Source: a bacterium (GTDB taxonomy: Bacteria; Cyanobacteriota; Vampirovibrionia; Obscuribacterales; Obscuribacteraceae). Taken from it: a stretch of 64,000 bases of DNA. The DNA lies in contig JAGOSY010000019.1 of the NCBI GenBank assembly GCA_018062085.1, forward strand, positions 43,196 through 107,195, given 5' to 3'. Shown one piece after another: positions 51,162-59,014 of this stretch; the first letter of the stretch is position 1, and each line of letters opens with the position of its first letter. The translations under genes and the position numbers were made by a program. The notes under the pieces were generated by a model. That model was not told where the DNA came from. It saw only the letters and a program-made list of their open reading frames with translations, and did no database searches.

Positions 51162-53603
51162 CTATTTCTGTTGATCGTCAATGACCGAAGTTTGATAGGG
51201 AATAACCCATGCCGGAACCCCAGTATGATTTTCTCGAACCAAGCCCGGCACTTGCCTGACGCCACGTGCAATAAAGTGCTGCGAATTCTCTCTTTTGAGC
51301 ACTTCGATCATCTTACCGATATTGATAGATCCCCAACCAGTTGATGCATCCCAACCGGGTCCAGCGGGGTAGCCTTTGACTCCACCATCGGTGTTATGAC
51401 CGACAGTAATGTCACGATATACTTCAGGGTTTGACTTGCCCAATCTATAGAGAGTTGGATTCCAAAAACCAGTGTCTTTGCCAGTAGCCTGCGAGATCAT
51501 TGCTGCAGCAACGGCTTTAGCCGGAGCAGAGGCGCTGGTGCCACCAATGGCATCCATACCCTGGTCAGTAAATGTATTCCAGCCACTGCGCGGATCGGCA
51601 TTACCAGCGATATCAGGAACACCTCTACCCTTGAATGCCGGGTTGTTCAAATTGTCTGGCATAATCACATCTTTCTGGTACTCAGGCACTGGTGTCCGCA
51701 ACGACCGACCACCACCGGTGGCACCATTGCCAAACCATGTTTTCTCAGAGCCCCAACTGCCATCCGCTTTCAAAATCAACTGTGCGCCACCAACTGCGGT
51801 GAAATTCGCTAAACCGGCAGGCAGGTCAACTTGCGCTTTCTTGCCACTCCAGCCGTCGCCGGCACCATCGTCTCCAGAGGCCACAGTAATCGTAATTTTC
51901 TTCAGAGCAGCTCTTCTACCAGCATCTTCCATTGCCGCAGCGGCTTGAGCTGTCCAACCTGGTTCATACATCCCCCAGCTGATACTAGCGTGGGTGATTT
52001 GTTTCTCGCCAGGTTTAGGGAAAGTGATCCGGTCGATGCCATTGGGCATACCAGTATCGTTGTTAGGCGCTTGAATCATAACTGTCTGAGCCTTAGGCAA
52101 GGCCTCCTTGTGAATGACACCATCAAGAGCATTTTCGCCGTTGGCGCCCCGGGGGTCAGAACGTGGAGTAGTCTCACCAATATTGATGACTTTAAATGTC
52201 TTAGGATCTATCCCTTTAGATACAAGATACTCGTTCCATCCCTTTGGCATGGTGCCACCAAGCGAAAGGAAACCAGTAGTGAGGCCAGCACCATCAGTGG
52301 CAGGGGCATTGTAGGCTTTGAATACTTCAGCGGTATCGAGGGGTCTAGCACCCGAAGTTTTTGCCTTAGCGGCAGCACCAACGGCATCAGCGGCTCCAGT
52401 AGAAACAGCACCTTGCACCTCACCCAAAAACTCCGGTGGCAAATCAGATAGCCTGACATAATTTGTATGGAACTGTGGCCGGTTGTCTAAGCCCAAAACA
52501 CCCTTGATGTGCGGCGCTACATCAGCCGGCACAGATAAAGTGCCGGAGCGGCCGCGATAGATAAAGCCGTTTTGCTCAAACTGTTGCAGATTGGTACCAA
52601 AAGCCGTTTGCATTTTATCGACAGAACCTTTGAGGACAATACGTCCGGAAGCATGGGTTTGATCAGTGACAGCCAGACCATGATCGGCAGCAAATTTGTG
52701 CACAGCTTGTGACGCAACGGGATCGGTACCAAACTTCGATTCGATTTGGGCGTCAGTTAGTGCCTTGCCACCATTAGTGATGCGGTGGATGTAACGGTCC
52801 ATCAAAAACGTCGAACCCTTAGTTTTGGCCAAGACAGTAACACTTATATCTTCTGCCGCACTAAGCTCGCCCATGAGCTTGCCCAGCGGCGCAGGCCGCT
52901 TGGTATAAAGAAGGTTGGCGCGGTCGCCTTCTATACTGATTTGCGAAGCAATGCTGACGCTCCTAGCACCCAATTGCCCTGCTGAAGATTCAGCTGCAGC
53001 CGCGCCCGATGATGACAAGCCCGGTATTTTGTATGATGAAATCTTGTCGTTGACACCATTCCAAAAATTGTGTTTGACCTCGGCAAAACCATCCATGCGC
53101 TCAGTGAGCAAAACTTTGTTGGCCGCACCAGCACCAAGCCTATAGCCAGCCATACCGATAGCCGAATTGACCACGAAGGCGCCACCAGCATCTCCCAATT
53201 GAATGCCGGCCGCATCTAACTCGCCCATGGTTTTTGCTTGGCCTGCCTTAGAATAAGCATCACCTATTGGAATAGCCGACTCGTACAAGAAGTAGCCACC
53301 AATGGCAGTGCCAGCAATTAGACCTGCTGGTCCACCCTTTGGCAAAACGACCTTGAGTGCTGCACCCATCACTGCCGAAGTGGCAACCATCTCAACCAGC
53401 TGTTTTGGATGGGTAACATTATCGACAACTGAGTGCACCATGCCAGCAGGCAAGTTGTACAAGCCTTTGGCCGTGACTTCTGCGTAGCGCACCGCAGCGC
53501 TAGTTGGTGCAGCTTCAGTTGAATTGAACGCTTGTTGACTTAGCAACTGCCTAGAGTCATTTTGAGCCACACCTGTGCTGTCGCCAGGCCTTTCTATCGG
53601 CAT
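51162..53603 (-). CDS. S53 (sedolisin/kumamolisin-like) peptidase with long N-terminal extension
   Basis: 813 residues; GAGGA stands 8 bases before the ATG. Residues about 235-380 are the pro-kumamolisin activation domain (SQAVHKFAADHGLAVTDQ, GSVDKMQTAFGTNLQQF). The catalytic domain (about 410-780) shows ASISWGMYEPGWTAQAAAAM (Glu of the catalytic group), TVASGDDGAGDG (oxyanion Asp), GGTSASAP (nucleophile Ser) and the C-terminal calcium-site region YRDITVGHN and AGPGWDASTGWGS. S53 enzymes are acid serine-carboxyl peptidases. The first about 200 residues are unlike a normal signal peptide: Gly/Ala-rich hydrophobic stretches (ATSAVMGAALKVVL, GGPAGLIAGTAIGGYFLYES) of unknown role. It is flanked by two related secreted mini-proteins. 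Confidence 0.92.
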   Translation of the reverse strand: MPIERPGDSTGVAQNDSRQLLSQQAFNSTEAAPTSAAVRYAEVTAKGLYNLPAGMVHSVVDNVTHPKQLVEMVATSAVMGAALKVVLPKGGPAGLIAGTAIGGYFLYESAIPIGDAYSKAGQAKTMGELDAAGIQLGDAGGAFVVNSAIGMAGYRLGAGAANKVLLTERMDGFAEVKHNFWNGVNDKISSYKIPGLSSSGAAAAESSAGQLGARSVSIASQISIEGDRANLLYTKRPAPLGKLMGELSAAEDISVTVLAKTKGSTFLMDRYIHRITNGGKALTDAQIESKFGTDPVASQAVHKFAADHGLAVTDQTHASGRIVLKGSVDKMQTAFGTNLQQFEQNGFIYRGRSGTLSVPADVAPHIKGVLGLDNRPQFHTNYVRLSDLPPEFLGEVQGAVSTGAADAVGAAAKAKTSGARPLDTAEVFKAYNAPATDGAGLTTGFLSLGGTMPKGWNEYLVSKGIDPKTFKVINIGETTPRSDPRGANGENALDGVIHKEALPKAQTVMIQAPNNDTGMPNGIDRITFPKPGEKQITHASISWGMYEPGWTAQAAAAMEDAGRRAALKKITITVASGDDGAGDGWSGKKAQVDLPAGLANFTAVGGAQLILKADGSWGSEKTWFGNGATGGGRSLRTPVPEYQKDVIMPDNLNNPAFKGRGVPDIAGNADPRSGWNTFTDQGMDAIGGTSASAPAKAVAAAMISQATGKDTGFWNPTLYRLGKSNPEVYRDITVGHNTDGGVKGYPAGPGWDASTGWGSINIGKMIEVLKRENSQHFIARGVRQVPGLVRENHTGVPAWVIPYQTSVIDDQQK

Positions 53604-53703
53604 ACTTGTATCCTCGTCTAATTCGGGGGGAACAGGGAAACCAGCAAGCCCGGGGCTCTATTCACTCTTAAAGTTTGTACAAGTTATATAAGATGCCTAA
53701 CCT

Positions 53704-53724
53704 ATCTAACTTGTTCAGTTAGAT
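53704..53724. promoter_or_regulatory. Inverted repeat upstream of the S53 peptidase gene
   Basis: ATCTAAC and GTTAGAT form perfect 7-bp arms around a 7-base spacer, about 100 bp before the S53 start. It could be an operator, or a weak hairpin ending the upstream gene (stop at 53868). There is no T-run. Confidence 0.35.
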
Positions 53725-53867
53725 CTTCTTTCCGCCAAACAAGAGAATAAGGCTAGTATTAACTTTTGTACATTGGTGGAAATACGGTTAAGACGAAAGA
53801 ATGCTGTCTGGGAGCGGCTATTGGGATTTGTCGTTGAGTTCGCCACTTAGAGGTTTTTGGTACATGC

Positions 53868-54635
53868 TCATCTCAGGCCCTTTGACTTGTCTTCGTTTGA
53901 AGCACTTCCAGGCACGTAGCCTGAGCTGTAAGTCTGAATCGGCGTAGGTCTAAGTCTTTGATTTACCTTCTGACGCAAGCGAGACGGCCCTACTCCCCGA
54001 GGTGCACCACCAACACCCATCGGCTTCGCTGGCACCGACATCACTCGCGGCGAAGCTGTCATCGGTAGCGCATACTTACCGGCTGGACCAACCTCTCGCG
54101 GGAAGTTCAGTTTTTTAAGCGGGAAATCACCAATTGGCCCCGTTAGAGTAAACCTGGCCCGCTCTCTCGCCGAGCGAGCAGGAGCAACAGCATACTCCTT
54201 AGCCAAAGGCGAAATTCGGCTTTGGGGTTCAGGCACTTGCGGGCGACCTGTCGCGCCAGGCAGAAGGTCAGGTGGAAAGTTGGGCACTGGGGGCTTGAAA
54301 TCACAAGTTGGATTTACCTTGACAGCAGTGGGTGTCTCACTCTTCACTGACTTCGTATCTAAAGGAAACGGCTTACTCATACCCGATAATTGCCTTTGAA
54401 CTTCAGTCATCGACGGTCGGGCTTCAGGACTCGCTGGAACAACAACAATTGGCGCGCGCCGATATGGACCAGTATTAGGGCCATCATCAATGATTTGAAT
54501 ATTCTGTCTTCTTGTGAGGTCTGGAAAGGCGCCAACAAATTTAGGCTCATCTTTCGCGCCAACAGAACAAGCAAATTCAAAATCAACCGTCAAGAGTGCT
54601 CCCGCCACAAGCAAAAATCGAAAAATTACGGCCAT
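53868..54635 (-). CDS. Secreted Pro-rich protein with GDFPL-KLNFPRE motif (copy A)
   Basis: 255 residues from the ATG at 54633-54635. The leader TTGAGGGCAAATGTCATGG nearly matches that of copy B (TTGAGGACAAATACCATGG). Signal peptide FRFLLVAGALLTVDFEFAC. The mature part is rich in Pro, Arg and Lys without clear secondary structure, and contains GPIGDFPLKKLNFPREVGPA, the same motif as copy B. Both proteins also share the F-x-F-A-C end of the signal region. It is 24 bp after a toxin-antitoxin pair and 264 bp upstream of the S53 peptidase. No known family; a precursor or surface peptide is conceivable. Confidence 0.72.
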   Translation of the reverse strand: MAVIFRFLLVAGALLTVDFEFACSVGAKDEPKFVGAFPDLTRRQNIQIIDDGPNTGPYRRAPIVVVPASPEARPSMTEVQRQLSGMSKPFPLDTKSVKSETPTAVKVNPTCDFKPPVPNFPPDLLPGATGRPQVPEPQSRISPLAKEYAVAPARSARERARFTLTGPIGDFPLKKLNFPREVGPAGKYALPMTASPRVMSVPAKPMGVGGAPRGVGPSRLRQKVNQRLRPTPIQTYSSGYVPGSASNEDKSKGLR

Positions 54636-54659
54636 GACATTTGCCCTCAAAGGAGTCAA

Positions 54660-55043
54660 TCAGGTTTGTCTAATCCGCACTGGACGACCTTTTTCTAAAG
54701 TGACGATTGCGCCAGCTAGGAGTTGGTCGCCATACTGGCTGAGTGTCTCTACAATCAAACTAGGTTGCTCAACACTTAGATAGCCTGCAGTTACACGAAT
54801 GATTCCGCAGTGAGGCCTATTCTCACGAACTGCTAATTCTCCAAAGTCTTTATCTAGAGTAACAAGGATTCTCTGTTCGTCAAATGCCCGCTGAAGAATA
54901 GCTTTATCGCCAAGATCCTCTGGTTCTCCAGCCCACACAGCGTCATGACCAGCTTGAGCAAGCGTGGCTACATGCTTGTGTGAAATACCCGTATCTAAAA
55001 GAACCTTGAACGGCCTACGCAAACTTTTGATGCTGCTGCTCAT
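54660..55043 (-). CDS. DUF5615 PIN-like toxin
   Basis: About 127 residues from the ATG at 55041-55043; the core starts at FKVLLDTGISHKHV, so a TTG at 55020-55022 is also possible. The PIN-like acidic residues are visible in LLDTG, DAVWAGEPEDLGDKAIL in parts, and VTLDKDFGEL, matching DUF5615 (Mut7-C/PIN-like). These proteins are paired with DUF433 antitoxins and are presumed ribonucleases. It overlaps the DUF433 gene upstream by up to 29 bp, the usual toxin-antitoxin layout with the antitoxin first. The first Asp is followed by Thr-Gly instead of the common Ala-Asn/Glu. Confidence 0.85.
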   Translation of the reverse strand: MSSSIKSLRRPFKVLLDTGISHKHVATLAQAGHDAVWAGEPEDLGDKAILQRAFDEQRILVTLDKDFGELAVRENRPHCGIIRVTAGYLSVEQPSLIVETLSQYGDQLLAGAIVTLEKGRPVRIRQT

Positions 55044-55236
55044 TGAACAAAACACATGCTTGGATATCGGCAGCTTCTAACCAAGGATAAGCCTCAAGAA
55101 GGGTCTTTTCCGTGTCACCAGCTTCGAGCATACTCAATACGTGCTCTACGGCCAAGCGACGATTTCGAATAATTGGTTTTCCACCAAAGATATCCTTGTT
55201 CGTCGTAATTCTAGCTAGTAGGTCGCAGTCCTTCAT
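55015..55236 (-). CDS. DUF433 antitoxin
   Basis: 73 residues from the ATG at 55234-55236 (MKDCDLLARITTNKDIFGGK); a longer frame upstream lacks support. The DUF433 signature is clear: RITTNKDIFGGKPIIRNRRL in parts, AVEHVLSMLEAGDTEKTLLE and YPWLEAADIQACVLF. These are small helix-turn-helix proteins that neutralise DUF5615 toxins and repress their own operon. The gene precedes and overlaps the toxin. Confidence 0.88.
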   Translation of the reverse strand: MKDCDLLARITTNKDIFGGKPIIRNRRLAVEHVLSMLEAGDTEKTLLEAYPWLEAADIQACVLFNEQQHQKFA

Positions 55237-55392
55237 GATGGATATATACCACGCAATTTGTCGCAAGACAATTGCAAAACCTAAACTGAACCAAATTACT
55301 GCAATTTTAAAACTGGGTGGCTCAAAAGGTCGTGACTGCTCTGACCAAGCAGATATATACTAAAATGGCTGCGCCAAAGGAGCTTGAAATAC

Positions 55393-55611
55393 TTGGAAAA
55401 GGACTTAAATTGCCTAAGATGCAAAGGACACATGGAGCAGGGATTCGTGCTAGACCACTCACATGCAGTACATCTTGCAAGTCAGTGGGTAAAAGGTCCG
55501 GCCGTGAAAAGTGTATGGGCTGCAGGGTCAGTAAAAATACCAGAAGCCACAAGAGAAATCACAACCTACCGCTGCACTGCTTGTGGCTATCTTGAGTCTT
55601 ACGCCAAATAA
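55393..55611 (+). CDS. Zinc-ribbon protein (DUF6487-like)
   Basis: 72 residues with a TTG start 10 bases after AAAGGAG; another TTG three codons earlier is too close to the ribosome site. Two CxxC knuckles (NCLRCKG and YRCTACGYLESYA) should bind one zinc. Between them lie MEQGFVLDH and SQWVKGPAVKS. The layout CxxC - WVxG - I-TYRCxxCGYLE matches the small DUF6487-like zinc-ribbon family, function unknown. It is monocistronic. Confidence 0.8.
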   Translation: MEKDLNCLRCKGHMEQGFVLDHSHAVHLASQWVKGPAVKSVWAAGSVKIPEATREITTYRCTACGYLESYAK

Positions 55612-55653
55612 CGCGGAAAGATTCCTAATTGTGATTGACCGCTATAGTCGTGA

Positions 55654-55941
55654 TCAATGCTGCAGCCTAACAACGGCATACGCAACGGCAGCAAGAATGG
55701 CCACAATAATTACGAACAGAAGTATGACATTTGGTTTGCGGGTGTTCGGCTCAGCAACAGACCGCTTACGTCGCTCAACTTCAGCCTCTACGTCCTCAGC
55801 TGTAATGTTGTGTTCCTGCATTGGTCCAGCACAGATTTCACGCCATGGTGCACCCGCTAAAGCTTGGCGCACAACAACCTCAAAAACCTGGCCACGGACA
55901 CCGGAACAACCCTCACTTTCCACTTCTGTAACCTCTATCAA
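55654..55941 (-). CDS. Small tail-anchored membrane protein
   Basis: 95 residues. The N-terminal 65 residues are soluble (FEVVVRQALAGAPWREICAG, ITAEDVEAEVERRKRS) and the C-terminus is one membrane helix (VILLFVIIVAILAAVAYAVV), giving a cytoplasmic domain tethered by its tail. The first part includes two Cys. Convergent with the zinc-ribbon gene. No family recognised and no strong ribosome site was seen, but composition and topology look real. Confidence 0.65.
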   Translation of the reverse strand: MIEVTEVESEGCSGVRGQVFEVVVRQALAGAPWREICAGPMQEHNITAEDVEAEVERRKRSVAEPNTRKPNVILLFVIIVAILAAVAYAVVRLQH

Positions 55942-56003
55942 AGACTGACTATAAAATCGCTACCTAGTCTATCAAGAACCAAAGTAAATTGAAAAACAGA
56001 GCT

Positions 56004-56990
56004 TCAAGCCTTGCGCTTCAGCCAGTTGAAGACATCGCTGGCATATTGATGCAAGCCAACCCAAAATGTGAAAAAGGAAACGTCGAAAACGAATCGCGTA
56101 GGCGCATCGGCGAAATAATTTGTCAGACAGTAAGCAATTGCAATTACACTCACGTTTACAGCAAGTATTCCTGGAACGAACATCTTATTTACTGGCTGAC
56201 CCCGCGATATGCCCATGCGACAGGCATAGTCATAAGATCTTAGATAGTGATAGAAACTCGCCATGGCGATGTGAAAAACATAAATGCCTTGTTGAAATTG
56301 AAAGACCATGTATTGACGGTAAGTCGCCCAAACCATACCTTCAGCAATCAAAGCCACCGCCAGCAGTGCATATTTCGAAAGTTGTTTGTCTTTCAATTGC
56401 CGCCGCAGATTTAGGGCAAATCCAGCACCTATAGTGACTTCCGCCAGCAAGATCAGATTCCATCGGTTGGAAATAATCTCGACAGGTCCAAACAAGGCAA
56501 AGGTGAAAAATGCAAACGCCAGCGCTGGGAAAATATAAACTCCTGCACTTGCAGAAGCCTCTGGTTTTTCATTAAGAGTGTTAGTGAAGAGAATCTCGGC
56601 CCTGACAAAGTGTGGCAAGAAATAAATCCACATCAGAAAGCTGAACATCATATAGCCGAGAAAATGTCGAAGGGTAAGAAGAACTGCGGCTCCGACAATG
56701 AGCAGTGCAAGAAAGGGCGCAATTTTCTTGCGCGCCCGCGACAGAGCCTTGGCCTGTCCATAGTAGGCGTAAACAAAGTGGGCGAGGCCCATCCACCCGA
56801 CCAAGAAATTGAGATTGAGAATCTCCGGGCTGGTGGGACCGTTAAAAGCATGGGTCGTCGGATAAAGCGCAAACGGCAGCGCATATGCCAGCCCCGTGAG
56901 CAGCAACATTCCGGCAAGGGATGATGCGGCACAGTCGACTTCGTTCTGTCCAATTTGGTTCGGTGGCGCGTCAGAAAGCGTATTGGTCAT
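56004..56990 (-). CDS. Multi-pass membrane protein of unknown function
   Basis: 328 residues from the ATG at 56988-56990 (MTNTLSDAPPNQ). About nine membrane helices, for example LAGMLLLTGLAYALPFAL, FLALLIVGAAVLLTL, YMMFSFLMWIYFLPHFV, YIFPALAFAFFTFALFG and NVSVIAIAYCLTNYF. Histidines inside or near helices recur (AHFVYAYYG, LRHFLGYM, FHIAMASFYHYLRSYDY, WVGLHQYASD), which suggests a metal- or heme-binding membrane protein, but I cannot place it in a family. It diverges from the TIGR04255 cassette. Confidence 0.8.
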   Translation of the reverse strand: MTNTLSDAPPNQIGQNEVDCAASSLAGMLLLTGLAYALPFALYPTTHAFNGPTSPEILNLNFLVGWMGLAHFVYAYYGQAKALSRARKKIAPFLALLIVGAAVLLTLRHFLGYMMFSFLMWIYFLPHFVRAEILFTNTLNEKPEASASAGVYIFPALAFAFFTFALFGPVEIISNRWNLILLAEVTIGAGFALNLRRQLKDKQLSKYALLAVALIAEGMVWATYRQYMVFQFQQGIYVFHIAMASFYHYLRSYDYACRMGISRGQPVNKMFVPGILAVNVSVIAIAYCLTNYFADAPTRFVFDVSFFTFWVGLHQYASDVFNWLKRKA

Positions 56991-57187
56991 GTTGGATACA
57001 TACCACACGGCGCTGACTCAGGCAATCGCGACAAATGAACCGAAAAATCGCAACTAAAACTGGGGCGGATAGCATGCTAGTCGAAACCCATTCGATGAAT
57101 TGACAAAATCGATATCTATCCAAGTAAAGAGTAGTGGAGTACGGTTGCCAAGCGTGTACTCTAAATACATTACGTAGAGGCTATTTA

Positions 57188-58006
57188 GTGGACCCCAAAA
57201 CGAAGACTGTAACTTTCAAGAATCCGCCGGTCGCTGAGGCTGTTCTCGGAATTCAATTCGCTCCGCTGGATAAAATGCGAATTACTGATTTCGGACTCTT
57301 GTGGCAGCATCTGAAAAACGACTTTCCACAGGTTCAAGAACGCGATCGAATGGTGCCCACGGTCGAACTAAAAGGTCAGTCCATTCCTGAAATTGGCTGG
57401 CGATTGAGCAACGTAGTTGAATTGCCACGCGTATGGTTTGTGGGTGAACTATCGTCTGGTGGGCGCCATTTCATTCAGATTCAACCCGACCGCTACTTGT
57501 ATAACTGGCACGGCACCGGCAGTACAGCCTCGTACCCGTCCTACGAGAGTAATACCAGCGTGTTTTTCTCTAATCTGGACATTCTCCGCAAATATATAGC
57601 TGACGCGCAACTTGGCGAACTACAGGTTGATCAATGCGAACTCACATATGTAAACCACATTTTTCTGGACGAAGGCCTCGACTTGTCGGCAATGGCTACA
57701 AAGGCTTTTACTGCTTTCGGCAGCGAGATCCCGTTACCAGGTCATCGGGATAGGTTTGCCTTCAATGTCTCTTCCTGGCTGGACGAACTTAACGGAAGAT
57801 TGCATGCATCGCTTCAGCCCGCCCAGAACATGGAGACCAGGCAAATTATCCTCGACTTCCGAATCATCGCCAGAGGACAACCCCAGGGGTCAGACGACAG
57901 CCAGTTGGTAGATTGGTTCAACATGGCGCATCATTTTGCTCTAGACAGCTTCAAATCATTAACAACGTCGGAAATGCACAAAAGATGGGGTATATTAAAT
58001 CCATGA
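57188..58006 (+). CDS. TIGR04255-family protein, first gene of a three-gene cassette
   Basis: 272 residues with a GTG start at 57188-57190, eight bases after GAGG; a frame reaching 54 bases farther upstream has no ribosome site. N-terminal KTVTFKNPPVAEAVLGIQF is the hallmark of TIGR04255 (NPPVxEAVxxIxF), followed by IPEIGWRLSNVVELPRVWF, HFIQIQPDRYLYNWHGTG and QCELTYVNHIFLD. The family is sporadically distributed, of unknown function, and often in variable genome regions. Its last codons overlap the next gene (ATGA), implying coupled synthesis and perhaps a complex. Confidence 0.88.
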   Translation: MDPKTKTVTFKNPPVAEAVLGIQFAPLDKMRITDFGLLWQHLKNDFPQVQERDRMVPTVELKGQSIPEIGWRLSNVVELPRVWFVGELSSGGRHFIQIQPDRYLYNWHGTGSTASYPSYESNTSVFFSNLDILRKYIADAQLGELQVDQCELTYVNHIFLDEGLDLSAMATKAFTAFGSEIPLPGHRDRFAFNVSSWLDELNGRLHASLQPAQNMETRQIILDFRIIARGQPQGSDDSQLVDWFNMAHHFALDSFKSLTTSEMHKRWGILNP

Positions 58007-58509
58007 ATACCTTAATGTGTGATGAAGAGTTTGCTCTGACGGATCAGCTGCCACTTAGTGGCAATGTTATGCTTCGCCGCCAAGGCACCGATGGGCTGAC
58101 AGTTGGCTCGTATTCATCCTGGCATCGCTGGGCCATAGATGAGTTAGAACAAATCAATCTCCTTACTGAAGGCTGGGATGGCGACCAAGCACCGCGACCC
58201 GATAAGTACATGGTGGCAAGTGCCTGTGGTTTTGTGGGTTTCCTTAGTCGGCATTTCCCAGCTTTACCTTCTCCATCTGTCTCTCTATCACCAAACTCGA
58301 CGGTTTTTCTGACTTGGTCCCAAAGTACTCGAACGCTTGACGTAGAGTTCACGAACTCTGATACCGTCCGATACTTTTTCAAAGATCGGGCCACAAATGA
58401 AAGGCAACCGGGAACCTTGCGTCACAACAGATTTGATGGATACATTCTCTCTCGACTGAAAGAAATTACTGGCATTGATATCTGCGAATACAGTCACCAA
58501 ACCGCCTGA
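58003..58509 (+). CDS. Unknown protein, second gene of the TIGR04255 cassette
   Basis: 168 residues from the ATG at 58003, which forms ATGA with the previous stop; longer frames run inside the first gene. Visible blocks: WHRWAIDELEQINLLTEGWD with the GWDGDQAPRP turn, FLSRHFPALPSPSVSLSPNS and a beta-rich end (TVFLTWSQSTRTLDVEF, YFFKDR). A helix with WDG followed by Ala-Pro and a terminal beta sheet recalls small proteins seen next to TIGR04255 genes, but I have no family name. No membrane or signal segments. Confidence 0.8.
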   Translation: MNTLMCDEEFALTDQLPLSGNVMLRRQGTDGLTVGSYSSWHRWAIDELEQINLLTEGWDGDQAPRPDKYMVASACGFVGFLSRHFPALPSPSVSLSPNSTVFLTWSQSTRTLDVEFTNSDTVRYFFKDRATNERQPGTLRHNRFDGYILSRLKEITGIDICEYSHQTA

Positions 58510-58948
58510 CGACGCCGTCGTACTGAGAATCATTCGTCCCGGCGCGAAACATCAGGGCACCACCGGCGATGACAGAACGCCAGCCAACTTTCAGCGGCGA
58601 CGCTTGCGAAAGCTTGGTGACAAGATGGAACCAGGACTTTCTGTATCAATCTCTGGCGTCATTAGCGACAAAGAAGTTCTGCAGAGCTTCGCTCAGGACG
58701 GTAACATTGCTGGCTTGAAGCTTGCGGAATGCACGGTTGCCGAACTACGTGATGCCGGATTTGTGGTTGCCCTTAAGCCAACTATCAAAAACGAAGCGCA
58801 CGCACAGTTGCGATGCGTCGCTTGCGATTTTAAGGATATCGACTGCTTTCCCTCCGATTGTTCCGACTGCAAACTCGACCGCTTAGAATTCCAGCGTGAA
58901 CTAGCTGACCTATTTAGGCCGCACACAATCAATAACGTGACTGCTTGA
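58475..58948 (+). CDS. Unknown Cys-cluster protein, third gene of the TIGR04255 cassette
   Basis: Up to 157 residues from a TTG at 58475; the start is uncertain, and an ATG at 58625 would leave 107 residues. It overlaps the second gene by 35 bp. Central part: KMEPGLSVSISGVISDKEVL and AECTVAELRDAGFVVALKPT. Then a cysteine cluster, RCVACDFKDIDCFPSDCSDC, with two CxxC pairs and one more Cys, likely binding zinc. Short overlaps imply that all three proteins are made together. Function unknown. Confidence 0.7.
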   Translation: MISANTVTKPPDDAVVLRIIRPGAKHQGTTGDDRTPANFQRRRLRKLGDKMEPGLSVSISGVISDKEVLQSFAQDGNIAGLKLAECTVAELRDAGFVVALKPTIKNEAHAQLRCVACDFKDIDCFPSDCSDCKLDRLEFQRELADLFRPHTINNVTA

Positions 58949-59014
58949 CCTTGCACTGGGTAAACAAAGACGAGAGAATATTCGAAGTATCTCCACGCGC
59001 CTGCAGCATGAGCC

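Noticed and set aside
55317..55595. Alternative plus-strand frame over the zinc-ribbon gene
   Set aside because: The frame beginning at 55393 contains two CxxC knuckles and a family pattern; the other does not.
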